Assembly (NCBI GenBank): GCA_030581615.1
Contig: JAKTTT010000015.1
Coordinates: forward strand, 310,001-374,000
Reading direction: 5' to 3'
DNA length: 64,000 nt
DNA from: Alloascoidea africana
Lineage: Eukaryota > Ascomycota > Alloascoideomycetes > Alloascoideales > Alloascoideaceae
Numbering within the stretch: position 1 is the stretch's first letter; the number at the start of each line of letters is the position of its first letter. Shown piece after piece: positions 31,755 to 44,533 of the stretch. The notes under the pieces were generated by a model. That model did no database searches. It saw only the letters and a program-made list of their open reading frames with translations, and had not been told where the DNA came from. The translations under genes and the position numbers were made by a program.

Positions 31755-34700
31755 GGGTATTATGGGGTTTTTATTTTTATCTTATCCGATAACACCAAAA
31801 CGTCCCATGATTTCTTTTTCTTAGGAGAAAAAGAAAAGAAATGTAAGAATAAAAACTAGTGAAATATATGCCCTTTTATCATCATCATCAGAACAAAAAA
31901 GAAGATCTATGTGGTTTTATTAATATATATACAAGACACATTTATCTTTTTATGTTGTCTCATTTTGTTTTGTGTTTTTTATTTGTTGTTGTGTATTCAT
32001 TCCTGATGATGCCTTTTTTCTGCCTTACCTCATACTCTCGTTTCGCCAAGATCTTTATTTTTCTTTTCTTCTCTGGTATAATCTACACATTCATTCATTC
32101 ATCCATTCAATCACTCATTTATTCATTCGCTTATTTCATATGGCATTTTCATACAGCAAAACGACTAGTTAAGAATCTGAGCCGCAAAGAAAAAAAATTA
32201 AAAAATTAAAAATCATGGGGGGCTCCTTTTCCGTCAGTTCTATTCTTATCCTCCCTTTAGTGTTTTAGTTCCTCATCCCCTTTCAGTTTTGTTTCGTTTC
32301 ATTTCCCTGCGCTGCTCACTCTCAGTTTTCAATCTTGGGCTTTGGAGGATAATTGATGATGGGGATGAGAATAGAATAGATCAAATGTCATGTTGTTGTT
32401 CAGATTTACATATACGTATATATACTTTACTTTTCCACAATTACTTTGTTTAGATCAAGAACAAAAAATAGAAAAACAGGACATCTGTTTTGTATTACTT
32501 TTCTTTTTTTATGATGAGACTGATTGATGTAGCTTACCAACGAAAAAGCCAACCATTCAATATTCAATATTGATCAAGAAAAAGCTTTAAATATAGAAAA
32601 AAACTGTTTGATATTCGTCTTATTAGAACCTTCAGACATTTTTACATCTTCTGCACATGTGATTACCTCAACAGCGATTGATTGTAGTTCGGTCACCAGA
32701 TTGTTGCAATTTCCGAGCCACCTGCTCATTAGTGTCCCTTTGAAATCTGCTATTTCAAACTCTCCCAGTAAGAGCTTTTTTTTTTTGTGCCTGTCTTCTT
32801 AACCCTTCGGCTCTTGAAATGTTTCATTCGCCTTGTCTCAACATGCAGAAAGGTTAACTGGTGCATAAAAGACCGAGTTCCTTTAAAACTCTAGTCAACT
32901 CCAGGATAAATTGATGTTGGAGGCATAATATGATGCCGGAAAATTCTATTGCAAGTATAAAAAACACAAGATTGAACTTGTGGTAGAGTCTGTGGTGTTA
33001 AGCACATCTCGTGGTTCTTAACCACTAGCGTTTGACGTTCTCTTTAACATCATTATGTTTATCAAAATTGTTCATTCAATCAAAACCAGTAGCATTATCA
33101 GCCTATCTAAGCTCAGTAAACTTCACAACCTAGGAAAGTGGTAGATTGCCCTCTGTTAACCTTTTGAGCAGGATATTGACCATAATCTCAATAATAGAGA
33201 GAGAGAGAGAGCCAGAGAGCAAAACGCTGTGCATCGAGGTCAAGAATGAACTTTCACTTGAACTTCCTTTTTTGTCCCACTTCAGTCAATTTCTGTAGTG
33301 GTATCTGTGTGAGCTGGTCATTGCACTTTTTCTGTCTATTAATGTATTTTACTTTACGAAGAAGATCTAAAAATCCACTTTTGGGATGCCCCCGATTTTT
33401 TGTCTGTCCTCTATCACTTGAAATATAAATGATTAAAAGGAGACCTCAAGTAAAGCTACAGAAAGTTGAGCATTCGACGTTAGTTGGACCACGGGCATAT
33501 GATGCTATGCACAATTCATTGATTATTGATCCATTGATCATTTAACTTGAATGTGCCAAATATTTGACAAATAACCCCAAGTCCTATAATTGTATAAAAT
33601 GAGTAAACTATTTTCAAATTTTTCTATCAAGTTAATGGTAAGGAAAATGCGAGAGCAATAATTCCTCGAAAGAGATCGTCAAACAATGATAGATGCTCGA
33701 GTTTATAACGGATTTTTTCTACAACTGAGAGAAAGAGTTATCATAATGGAGAGATTACTTTAAAACTTTGAAGATAAAGTTGGAAATAGATACTGAACAA
33801 AATAGTAAAGCAAAGATATAGTAAATGGTCACGGAATCAAGACGCCGTAACTCTACATAAATTAATTTTAGAGAGTCATTCTAATGTCGGACAATGTGAT
33901 ATTTTATGTAGGTGCACGCAGTTTGGACTTGAAGTATCAAAGGAAATTGAGCATCGAGGGCCTCTTGTAGACGTTAAGCTACATTAGGTATTTGTCCTTT
34001 ACCAAAAAAATGTTTAAAAAAAATGGTTTATCAAAATCAAGACCAGTAGCATCCATTTTAAGCGGATTGGTTCGCTCAAGAGTAAGGCACTACCCAGTAC
34101 GTTCTGTTGAGAGTTTAAAAGAAACACCAGAGAGCTTAGGAGTCAAAACCTTGGGTTTCGAGGTTGATAATAGACTTGGTTACTACATTCTCTTCTACAA
34201 AGATCAAAATTACCAAACATTAACGATGTAATTGCGTCACCACCATTCGTTCTATGTACTGGTGCATTTCGATTGATAGAGTTTTCAAGTCATGTTTGAT
34301 AGCTTAGAAAGCAATAAAAAGATTAGTCTCAACTATTCGAAGAAAAAAAATATTGTCTTGTTGGTTCTAAGATTACGAAGCTCAAAAAAAGGTCAACGGG
34401 TAAAGGCATGTAGAATGTTGGAGACACGCATATAATGCGCGCTATACATTTTCAATTTCCATTGATTAGTTGATCCATTGATAACTTTACCTCAAGTGTC
34501 AATTTGGAATTAGACAGATTTTTAAATTATTACTACAGATGAGAGACAGGTTTTTTTTTTTTTTTGATGTGTTAACACTGATAACAATTTTCCGAGACCG
34601 TTTCTGATGCTAAAAGATCCTCTCAAGTCAACGTCCCGTTAGAATGCTTGTCCTTTTCACCTGCAGTATTCCTATCAAAAATTGTTTATCTAGTCAATGG

Positions 34701-37700
34701 ATTAGCCCCATCCATCCCCAGTAGCATTGAATTTTTTCAAAGAACATGGTAGATTTTATTCTGTTACCAGTGGTTCCTGATAAGCCTCATCCTAGATTTC
34801 TAAAAAGCTTGGGATCCAAAATCTCATGCATGGAAGATTGATAAAAACCTCGATTAGAACAACAAACTTGTTTACTAGAATCTGCAATAGTATCAGTACG
34901 AGCTCGTTTCTTATCCATACTGCCAGTTACTGCATCTCGATCAATCGATAGAGCCGAACAATCTTATACCGAGCTTTTTCCCAGATAACCTGTATCTGGT
35001 CCAATTGATAATACGAGAATTTTTGTGGGCCCTGAGATATACAATTTCAAAAGAAGCTTCTGTTTGTGCATTGATAAACTACATCACGTTTTGTCTCAGG
35101 CTTCCTTTTTTAGTACCTGTCATGACATGTCAAGATACACACCGGTTTATTATTAACCAGCTAGTTACACATTACACTTGAACGGGGTCAAAGAGTATTT
35201 TTTTTTTCGATCAAAATTGATCCAATACAGATGGCATAATCTACTTAACTGGTCATGGAAACACCCAGGGAAGGGAACTTTTGTGCAGTCGACGCTTTTT
35301 GCTCCAGTTGAAACTTGTTCAGTTAAGGAAATTCTGGAGGATCCAGTTAAGAACGTTTCTCCAGTTAAAACTGACCTCGTGTTTTAAAATAAATGGTCCA
35401 AAATTTACGATTCCCCAGACCGTTTTTAAGGAGATTTTTTTCCCATTTTCTAAAAATATTGATAAAGCTGTTTTCTTTCTACTGGATGCTTTTCATGCAT
35501 GCGTGCATTATATTTGGGAGGTAGAGGTCCAAACAGATCAATCTCGATAGCCACATGTCATAGGATAATGAATCAAAAGATAATCTTTAGGCATGCAAGG
35601 GATTCAAGTGTGAAAATCATCCCCTCCAAAAAAAGCATTTGAATGCATAGATAGATAGAAGCATTCAACTGCGGAGGACAAGAAAGGAGGAGAGGTGGGG
35701 AGAAATCGGATTAAAAACCTTGGGGTTTCGTAATCTGCGTTTTTATTCAAGATAAGAATGGAATGAAGACTCACACGAGGTTCATAACGTCCAATGTGGA
35801 GTATCAATTTAAACATCGAGCCAGTCCAGTGAGTCCCCCCAAAAAATAAAGGATAAGCGAGGAAAAGGCTTATGTTTCTCGATCGTATCGATTTACGTAA
35901 ATTTTACCTAGATAGTCCAATCCAGCCCCTTCATAATTGGACCTTTTCTCAGATTTTTTTATTCATCCGATGAAACGAAAAAAAATGGGCAACTGTGTAG
36001 ATTTTTAATTTTTTTGGGACTTGAGTGGGTTTTAAATGCATGCAATAGATAAAGCAAAACCACCAAAGGAAAAAAAACATGAGGAAGGAAGGGACAAAAA
36101 ATAACACCAATCTATTACGGATTAGAATCAGTGTTAAGCCCTAGATGATTAAAGAATTCTGAGATTCAGATTCGAGAGGACATGCTATCCCATATATATG
36201 TATATTTGAACACCGATTATTCCATACAATGGCCCACTTGTCTTGATGTAGGCAGCATATTCAAGAGCACATAAAACATGATGATGAATTTATATATGCT
36301 CTTGATCCTTGACTTGTAGTAATGTACATAACAGATAAAGGGACAATGAATGAATGAATGGCCAAGATGATTGATTCCCTTATGATGGTTCTGTCCTCGT
36401 TAGTTGGCTCATCAATGCCCATTTATCTCCTCTATCATTACTACAAGGTATTGATTATCACAGATAAGCAGATTAAGAGAATTATCCCGTCCCCTTTCTT
36501 TTCACCCACCCCCTCCCCCTTTAATTTTTATCACAGTTTCTCCACCTTGATTCCAAAAACCCCGAATTTTTGTGTTGAACCAACCAAACGTGGGATGGAG
36601 AGAAGGTGTGTATAGTAACAACCAAAAAAAAAAATTCCATTCTTTTATTCCATCATCGATCATCACCACCTGCCGCTTAGTTGTTGTTTTTTATGCCAAA
36701 TTTTCAATTTTTCTTCCATCCCGCATCCAAAAGTGTTTTATTTTTAATTGATTCTGAAAGCACGTGGCAAACAAACACTCACTCAAGAAGTACCTAGATT
36801 CTTTTTTTTTTTGTGTTTTTGGGTTGCTACGCAATCAGAGAAAATGGCAAAAAGCCAAAAAGCCAAAATGCAAGGTGTGAAAAGACAGAGATTCAGTCAA
36901 GTTCTAATTGTTGATTCTTGATACTTGGACCAACGCTCCATGTCCACGTCCACGTATTTCGTCCAAGTCTATGTCAACAAACGTGCCTATATCTCTCTAT
37001 CATCACATCATGTGCCATGCCGTGCCAATCAATCTTGGCTTTTCATTTTATAATGATAATTCCATTAAAAAATACCCGTATTAAGCAAGTTTCGATTTGC
37101 TGTTGTATACACCAACAACAAACTCTGTAATAATAATAATAAATTCAGATAGTTAGGTTAAAAAGACTGACTGTTGAATTGCGCCCAATTGGGAAAGATG
37201 GAGAAATGAGACGAGTTCCAATTCAATCCCCCCAGAATTCCAAATTCCAAATTCCAAAAGTTTCCAAATCCATTGGATGAGTTTGCCAACACCAAACAAG
37301 CAAATATCCCACTAACCAACTAACTGACCAATCCATCAATTTTGAGAATATGCGTTAGAAATGGACAGGACGAGTGAGGATATAAACTTCCCATGCATAA
37401 AAAGTTCCTTTCGCATAGATGTCATCCCTCACATCCTCTCTTTCTCTATCATTTAGCTTCCGTGAATTGATCCATTTAGTTATGTGTTTATGTATGTGTG
37501 TGGCTTAATATTATTTATTATTATTATTATTATTATCTGTACAATGAAATCCCAAATGACAATCGGAAGAGAAAGGACATTTACAGCAACAGCAGCAACA
37601 GCAACAGCAGCAGAAGAAGGCAGCAGGGTGTGATGTATGAATCCCGGATATCAAGTACCATAAGGTAGTAGCATCATCTATATAGAGGGAGGGTCCAAAA

Positions 37701-38186
37701 GAGAATTAAGAACAGGTTTTAGTTCTTGAATAATGTACATGACATGTCTATGCCATGTTGAAATCAACTATACCTATTCACAAGTAAAGAAATAGATATC
37801 TTGCTTACTTAGTAGCCAAAAACCAAACTCACCCATTATATGCTTTTTTTTCTTTGTATGTATTTTTTTTTTTGCTTAATTCTTGCTGATGGTTGGTTTA
37901 TGCGTGTGCATTGTGAGATAATGGACGCGATTGGTTCGACAACCACCTCATATCTAATCTTTGTTTTACACCAACCAACAGACACACAAAACACAAAAAA
38001 AAAAAAAAAATTGGGAATATAACCATGTGGTCTCGCTGTTGCTCATAAATCTCGAATTCTCTTACATTTATATCCCTCATCTCATCCCTTACCTCCTCTC
38101 CCTCAATCCCCCTTCATCTTTCAATTTAATCCCTATACCAAGCAAGTTTTCTCTTTCTGGTCCAATCCATCAGATTTTTAATAGAA
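31755..38186. other. 6.4-kb AT-rich gene desert between yapsin and PMA1
   Basis: No convincing gene in six frames. 31,755-32,600: yapsin 3' region with ATTCATTCATTC repeats. 32,900-34,800: diverged repeats (separate entry). 34,900-36,000: short out-of-context frames. 36,000-38,186: presumed PMA1 promoter and leader, with homopolymers, TTATTATTATTATTATT near 37510, CAGCAACAGCAACAG near 37588 and a pyrimidine-rich leader from 38,070. A long non-coding control region upstream of a highly expressed pump gene is plausible; a regional centromere or a decayed element is also possible. Confidence 0.6.
32910..34800 (+). repeat. Diverged dispersed repeat family
   Basis: A motif of the form TTGGA(N)GCATATGATGC recurs at about 32,917, 33,484 and 34,418; the last two are followed by near-matching text (ATTGAT...TTGATCCATTGATNACTTTA). 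A second motif (TATCAAAAT...ACCAGTAGCAT) recurs at about 33,060, 34,030 and 34,677, the first and third followed by GGTAGATT and CTGTTA. The order of motifs suggests an old unit of 0.9-1 kb, now heavily mutated. By eye only; no family is recognised. Confidence 0.5.
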
Positions 38187-40880
38187 ATGCCTCGTCACGA
38201 CGCTGAGAATGAAAAGCTTCCTGCGAAGGAGGAAGAAGAGGATGAAGATATTGACGCACTTGTGGATGATCTTCAATCGGATGGTGGTGGAGGAGAAGAC
38301 TATTTTGAAGAAGAGGCCGCGGCAGCAGGAGCATCAGCGAGACCAATTCCAGAAGAATTGTTACAAACGGATCCAAGGGTTGGACTCACTGCAGATCAAG
38401 TTTCACAACGACGGAAGAAATTTGGATTGAATCAGATGAAAGAAGAAGATGAAAATATGATTCTTAAATTCATCATGTTTTTCGTTGGACCTATTCAATT
38501 TGTTATGGAGGCCGCGGCGGTTTTAGCAGCAGGATTGGAAGATTGGGTTGATTTTGGAGTTATTTGTGCATTGTTATTGTTGAATGCAGCAGTTGGATTT
38601 ATTCAAGAATACCAAGCAGGTTCAATTGTTGATGAATTGAAGAAGACTTTGGCACATCAGGCCAATGTTGTAAGGGATGGACATATTGTTGAAATTCCTG
38701 CAGCAGAGGTTGTTCCAGGAGATATTTTACAATTGGAGGAAGGTACCGTTATTCCAGCGGATGGTAGACTTGTTTCCGAAGATTGTTTTTTGCAAGTTGA
38801 TCAATCTGCAATTACTGGAGAATCATTGGCAGTTGACAAGCACTCTGGTGATTCCACATATTCCTCATCAACGGTTAAACGTGGTGAGGCGTTTATGGTT
38901 GTGACAGCCACTGGCGATAACACATTTGTTGGACGTGCAGCAGCACTTGTGAACCAAGCGAGTTCAGGAACAGGGCATTTTACAGAGGTATTGAACGGGA
39001 TTGGGACGATTTTGTTGGTACTTGTCATTGTTACATTGCTTGTTGTTTGGACATCATCTTTCTACCGTTCCAGTCATATTGTTGAGATTATGCGATTCAC
39101 ATTGGCAATCACAATTGTTGGAGTGCCAGTTGGTTTACCAGCGGTTGTTACAACGACAATGGCAGTTGGAGCCGCATATCTTGCCAAGAGACAGGCAATT
39201 GTTCAAAAATTGTCTGCTATTGAGTCCCTTGCAGGAGTTGAGATTTTGTGTTCGGATAAGACTGGAACGTTGACCAAGAACAAGTTGTCATTGCATGAAC
39301 CATATACTGTGGAAGGAGTGGAGGCGGATGATTTGATGTTGACGGCTTGTTTGGCAGCCACCAGAAAGAAGAAAGGGTTGGATGCTATTGACAAGGCATT
39401 TCTCAAATCGTTGAAGCAGTATCCTCGTGCTAAAGCCGCACTGTCCAAGTACAAAGTGTTGGAATTCCATCCTTTTGATCCCGTTTCGAAAAAAGTACAG
39501 GCAGTTGTCGAGTCCCCGCAGGGAGAACGGATTGTTTGTGTCAAGGGTGCACCACTTTTCGTGTTGAAGACGGTGGAAGACGACCATGAGATTCCCGAAG
39601 ACGTGCTGGATAATTACAAAAACACGGTTGCAGATTTTGCGTCTCGTGGGTTTCGATCTTTGGGAGTTGCACGTAAGCGCGGTGAAGGAAACTGGGAGAT
39701 TCTGGGGATTATGCCATGTATGGATCCACCAAGACACGATACGGCCAAGACGGTTCACGAGGCACGGGACCTTGGGTTGTCGATCAAGATGTTGACAGGA
39801 GACGCCGTGGGCATTGCACGCGAAACTTCGAAACAACTGGGATTGGGCACGAACATTTACAATGCGGAACGGCTGGGACTTGGAGGAGCTGGAGACATGC
39901 CCGGATCCGAGGTTTACGATTTTGTGGAAGCGGCCGACGGGTTTGCCGAGGTGTTCCCGCAGCACAAGTACAATGTCGTCGAGATTCTGCAACAGCGAGG
40001 GTATCTGGTTGCGATGACGGGAGATGGAGTCAACGATGCCCCAAGTTTGAAGAAAGCGGACACTGGGATTGCGGTTGAAGGAGCCTCGGATGCTGCTCGT
40101 TCAGCGGCGGATATTGTTTTCCTCGCACCTGGTCTGTCTGCGATCATCGACGCGCTCAAGACGTCGCGCCAGATCTTCCACCGGATGTACGCGTATGTGG
40201 TGTACCGTATCGCGCTGTCGTTGCACCTTGAGATCTTCTTTGGGCTGTGGATTGCGATTCTGAACCGGTCGCTGGACATTAATCTGGTGGTGTTCATTGC
40301 GATTTTCGCGGACGTTGCGACGCTGGCGATCGCTTACGACAATGCGCCGTTCTCGCCCAAGCCGGTCAAGTGGAACCTGCCCACGCTCTGGGGGATGTCG
40401 GTGGTGCTGGGCGTGGTGCTGGCGGTCGGGTCGTGGATCACGCTGACGACGATGTTTGTGCGCGGCGGCGGCATCATCCAGAACTATGGGTCCATCGACG
40501 GGATCATGTTTCTGCAGATCTCGCTGACGGAGAACTGGCTGATTTTCATCACGCGCGCGAACGGGCCGTTCTGGTCGTCGGTGCCGTCGTGGCAGCTGGC
40601 CGGGGCCGTGCTGATCGTGGACATTATCGCTACGTGTTTCTGCGTGTGGGGGTGGTTCTGCCAGTCGGACACGTCGATCGTGGCCGTCGTGCGGTGTTGG
40701 ATTTTCTCGTTCGGCGTGTTCTGCGTGCTGGGCGGAATGTACTACCTGATGCAGGGCTCGCCGACGTTCGACCGCTGGATGCACGGCCAGCCGCGCAGGC
40801 AGAAACAGTCCCAGCGGTCCTTGGAGGACTTTATCGTGTCCATGCAGCGCGTGTCCACCCAGCACGAGAAGTCCGGTTAG
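38187..40880 (+). CDS. PMA1: Plasma-membrane H+-ATPase (P3A-type)
   Basis: 897 residues, close to S. cerevisiae Pma1 (918) and matching it almost throughout. An acidic N-terminus is followed by [20 protein letters not shown] (M1), TGES loop [11 protein letters not shown], phosphorylation site [11 protein letters not shown] (Asp357), [10 protein letters not shown] and [18 protein letters not shown] hinge motifs, ten membrane segments and the autoinhibitory tail RSLEDF...[10 protein letters not shown] with the Ser-Thr pair phosphorylated in yeast on glucose activation. It pumps protons to energise uptake. CTG codons fall on conserved leucines (ALSLHLE, APGLSAI), which shows the standard code. 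Odd: codons are AT-ending up to ~39,560 and GC-ending afterwards, a switch inside one gene. Confidence 0.99.
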   Translation: MPRHDAENEKLPAKEEEEDEDIDALVDDLQSDGGGGEDYFEEEAAAAGASARPIPEELLQTDPRVGLTADQVSQRRKKFGLNQMKEEDENMILKFIMFFVGPIQFVMEAAAVLAAGLEDWVDFGVICALLLLNAAVGFIQEYQAGSIVDELKKTLAHQANVVRDGHIVEIPAAEVVPGDILQLEEGTVIPADGRLVSEDCFLQVDQSAITGESLAVDKHSGDSTYSSSTVKRGEAFMVVTATGDNTFVGRAAALVNQASSGTGHFTEVLNGIGTILLVLVIVTLLVVWTSSFYRSSHIVEIMRFTLAITIVGVPVGLPAVVTTTMAVGAAYLAKRQAIVQKLSAIESLAGVEILCSDKTGTLTKNKLSLHEPYTVEGVEADDLMLTACLAATRKKKGLDAIDKAFLKSLKQYPRAKAALSKYKVLEFHPFDPVSKKVQAVVESPQGERIVCVKGAPLFVLKTVEDDHEIPEDVLDNYKNTVADFASRGFRSLGVARKRGEGNWEILGIMPCMDPPRHDTAKTVHEARDLGLSIKMLTGDAVGIARETSKQLGLGTNIYNAERLGLGGAGDMPGSEVYDFVEAADGFAEVFPQHKYNVVEILQQRGYLVAMTGDGVNDAPSLKKADTGIAVEGASDAARSAADIVFLAPGLSAIIDALKTSRQIFHRMYAYVVYRIALSLHLEIFFGLWIAILNRSLDINLVVFIAIFADVATLAIAYDNAPFSPKPVKWNLPTLWGMSVVLGVVLAVGSWITLTTMFVRGGGIIQNYGSIDGIMFLQISLTENWLIFITRANGPFWSSVPSWQLAGAVLIVDIIATCFCVWGWFCQSDTSIVAVVRCWIFSFGVFCVLGGMYYLMQGSPTFDRWMHGQPRRQKQSQRSLEDFIVSMQRVSTQHEKSG

Positions 40881-41356
40881 CTGGTCCGGCCCGGGGCCGC
40901 AAGGCCCGGGACGGGTGGCTAGCCGGGATCTGTCCGGTTCTGTTCTGTTCGGTTCCGGTTCTCGGTATGGCATGGCATGGTATGGGTGCATGGGTGTGTG
41001 GGTGTGTGTGCAGTCCCGGGCGGTATGGGTGCACGGATGTCTTTCTTTGCCTTGGCTTGTTAGTTAGTCTATAGCAGTTTTGTTAGCATGCGGAACATGT
41101 GTTGATGATACATTCCAATTCCACTTGGACTTTCCCCTAGCGCTTCTTCCCCAGACGCTTTCTTCCCAGTCCTGGTCCCAGTACTATCTCCATCTCCATC
41201 TCCATCTCCATCCCTATTCACCTCCACTTCCCCAGTCTGGCCAGACTCTAGCCTCTCTTCTCCTTCTCCTTCTCCTTCTCCTTCTCCCTTCTCCAGGCTC
41301 TTCCCTTCTCCTGCCGCCGCTCCCATCCCGGTACTGCCCCTGGTATTAATACCATC
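40881..41356. other. GC-rich intergenic region between PMA1 and the PUF gene
   Basis: 476 bp, GC-rich at its start, unlike most spacers here. Contains TGGCATGGCATGGTATGGGTG and GTGTGTGGGTGTGTGTG runs near 40970-41010, then CT-rich tandem units (CTCCATCTCCATCTCC; TTCTCCTTCTCCTTCTCC) near 41190-41290 that are probably the PUF gene 5' leader. Confidence 0.55.
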
Positions 41357-42685
41357 ATGGACTCGTCCCCTGGCCCGTCAGACTCCCCCACGGCCACAAA
41401 CCCCTTCCACCACCCGGCCTACAAGCCCATCAGATCCTTCTCCGTAGCTGGGCCCCTGGCCTCCATCTCGTTCGGCTCTCCTGGCCCTGCTGCTTCTGCC
41501 CCAGCTCGAAATCCCGCCACGCCGGCCGCCTCTGCCCAATTCAACAGCCTCTACTACTACCACCACCAGCCTTCAACCTCCTCCATACAGCATCCATCTC
41601 AACCTCTTCCCCCTTCATCCGCTGCCTCCACCACCCTAAATACTACTACTACTACTAATAATAATACTACTACTGCTGCTACCACCCCTAATACCATGAC
41701 CCCGTCTCACTCCCTTTCTACCGCTGGTGCTGGTGCTGGTGCTGGTGCTGGTCCCCGTGCTCCTTCCACGGCTACGGGATCCGGACTGCTCCAAGACGAT
41801 CCTATCCATTCCCTTCAGTCCTCTTTCAACAGATTCTCCATATCCACCGCAACCGCCTCAGACTTTCTAAAATACAGTTCCAGCTCCAGCTCCTCCTCCT
41901 CCATTTCCGCAAGAACCCATCCTCTCCCTCTCCCTCTTCCTCATGCACTACCACCGCCTTCCGGAATGTACTTTGATGACTCCAGATTCCAACAACAATC
42001 TAGAGCTTTCGCCTCGCCCGTCTCCCTGGACCTCCCGACAAGAAGACATTCCGTCCAACTGTCTTCTCCTCTAGAAAAGCAAAACCGCCCTTTCGAACAA
42101 CCCCTGATCCACTCCTCGGATTTCTACCAGGGGTTTCAACCCTCTTTTTCAAGACCCCCTGTTCCACAGCCTCAAGCTCAAGCTCAAGCTCAAGCTCAGT
42201 CCCAGTCCCAGTCCCAATCCCAATCCCAATCTCTGGGACTGAACTTGCCCTTGAGCAGCCCGCCATTACACCTCCCTTCCGGTCCCCCCAACAACACCGC
42301 CAACTATGACCAGTACTCTCCTTCCCCTTACGCCTACAACTTTTTCAGTCCTCCTCCCTCAACAACCACAACTGCAACTGCAACAACAACCGCAGCAAAC
42401 CAACAAATCAATCCTCTAAGCTTGAATATGAGTCCGCTGCTAAATGACGGAACCATATCCTCAAGATCTTCAACCCCAATCCTGCCCCAGCCTCTTAGCG
42501 CAGCCACATTAGGTCCAACCCAAAATATACCTTCCCCTTTTGCCTGGAATGATCAATCCCACCACCACCCTGCAAGGCAAAATCCTGCACTGCAAAGTCC
42601 TATTGATCAACTCCAAAATTTTCAACAAATGCAAAGACTTCATTCTTTGAGATTCCAACATGTAATGCCCCAACAACAACAGCAA

Positions 42686-42717
<32 letters not shown>

Positions 42718-44533
42718 GCAACAGCAACAACAACAGCAACAGCAAAATATAAACAGTCCCACCTCCTCCTCGTTTATGGATCGTAAATCTTCCAAAAAAC
42801 CAAACAAGTTGAGACATGAACAGGAAATCAACAAATATGCAAAAATCCCATTTGATGAACTGATTAACGATATATACCCCTTGTGTAAAGATCAACATGG
42901 TTGTCGTTTTTTACAAAAAAAATTGAGTGAAAACAATCCGGTTATAACAAATCTCATGTTTAAACAAACTTTCCCATTCATTTTGGAATTCATGATTGAT
43001 CCATTTGGTAATTATTTATGTCAAAAATTGTTTGAATATATTACAGATGATCAAAAAACTGCAATTATTGAAAAAATTTGTGGTAGTGGGGATTTTTTAA
43101 TCAAAATTGCAATTAATCAACATGGTACAAGATCGTTACAGAAGATGATTGAGTACGTTACTCCAGAACCCGAAAGGGAATCTGCTGGTGCCGGTGCTGT
43201 TGTTGTTGAGAATAAAGATGATTCCAATTCTTGTTCCTCTTTTTCATATCTTAAACATCATCACGATCGTCAAATCAAAGCGCTTATTAACTCAGCTTTG
43301 AAAACAAATGTTGTGTTTTTGATTAAAGATTTGAATGGTAATCATGTCATTCAAAAATGTCTAAGATGTTTGGATTGTATCAGTTGTCAATTCATATTTG
43401 ATGAAATTTGTGAAAATTGTTATGATATTGCAACCCATAGACATGGCTGTTGTGTTTTACAAAGATGTATTGATTATTCGAATTTGAGACAAAAATTCCA
43501 AATCTTGGATAATCTGATAAATTGTGGCAAGTATACCAACAGCAACAGCAACAGCAACAATGGGTTCCCCAATTTTATTACCTCGCCTCAAAGAATTGGA
43601 TTTCCTATTGATACGACAAATGGCAATGGGAATAGGAATGGGAATGGGAATGGGAACTCAAGTCCTATTTTCATCAATGAGAAACCCAGTTTCTTCAACC
43701 TTGTTAAAGATCCATTTGGTAATTATGTCATTCAATATTTTCTTCAACTTTCGAACTTTTACATTTCGAGAATTTTGATCCATGAAATTGTTAAAACTGG
43801 TGAAATCTGCGCATTATCAAAACAGAAATTTTCAAGTAATGTTATTGAAAAATGTATAAAAATCGCCTATACTGTTTCAAAAGATCATATTTTACCAGAT
43901 AATACAAATGACAACAACAACAGTACCAGTACTGGTACCAGTACTGGTACTCATAACACGGTTTTGGATAATTTTGATACAGAAGAAGGTAGAAAAAATT
44001 TCAAACCAAGTACGATTTTCCCATCTTTGGATTTCAATCCCGATTCCTATACTGTTAAACTTGAATCTCAAAGGCAACTTGTTCAAGATAGTGATTCGAT
44101 AATTTCTCAAATTGTTCATAATTGTCAAGATTTGAGTGAATTGTTGAATGATTCATATGCAAATTACGTGATCCAAACAATTTTGGATTATTATGATCAT
44201 GATATGCGTCTTAAAAATGAACTTGTTTTGAAAACAAGGGCAATTTTAAATGGTGAGACTATAATCGATCAACAGAATATGTCATCATCTTCAAATTCAG
44301 CATCTGCAGTAACACCTACATCTTCTTCATCTTCATCATCGGGGTTGGGTATTGGTATAGGAGGAATTCATCATAATCCTCATAATCCTCATCCTCATCC
44401 TCATCATCAACGTATTCATTCAAATTCGGGCGTTTCAACAATTGGTGGTGGGAACCCGACAAATGGATTGAAAAGTACAAGTTATGGTAGAAGAATTCAA
44501 GCAAAGATTAACAGCATTTCAATTACAATTTGA
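41357..44533 (+). CDS. Pumilio-family RNA-binding protein with eight PUF repeats, Puf4/Mpt5-like
   Basis: 1058 residues, one exon. The first ~490 residues are low complexity: Thr/Asn runs, (AQ)n-(SQ)n near 273-292 and 25 glutamines at 439-463. The PUF array starts near residue 495; cores are DQHGCRFLQKKL, DPFGNYLCQKL, NQHGTRSLQKM, DLNGNHVIQKC, HRHGCCVLQRC, DPFGNYVIQYF, QKFSSNVIEKC and DSYANYVIQTI, all eight in canonical order. GNHVIQKC and IATHRHGCCVLQRC match Puf4/Mpt5 closely. Such proteins bind UGUR-containing 3' UTRs and recruit deadenylases (known). Odd: three hydrophilic inserts interrupt the array at about residues 600-638, 723-777 and 838-911, one rich in Asn-Gly. Codon use turns from GC- to AT-ending around residue 400. 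Confidence 0.94.
42671..42745 (+). repeat. CAA/CAG polyglutamine tract
   Basis: 25 consecutive Gln codons, mixed CAA and CAG, in the PUF gene just before the RNA-binding array. Such tracts change length readily and can promote condensate formation (general knowledge). Confidence 0.97.

Noticed and set aside
33992-34231. Open frame of 79 codons in the gene desert
   Set aside because: The first codon is TTG; from its internal ATG it is ~73 residues without family match and overlaps the diverged repeats, so it is treated as repeat sequence.
35604-35816. 70-residue minus-strand frame in the gene desert
   Set aside because: Short, no family match and no supporting context.
37588-37620. CAGCAACAGCAACAGCAGCAG run as a possible polyglutamine gene
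   Set aside because: No surrounding open frame; it is a microsatellite in non-coding DNA.
42509-42898. Antisense frame with a long leucine run opposite the PUF polyglutamine tract
   Set aside because: It is the complement of CAA/CAG codons within a well-supported gene; a shadow, not a gene.
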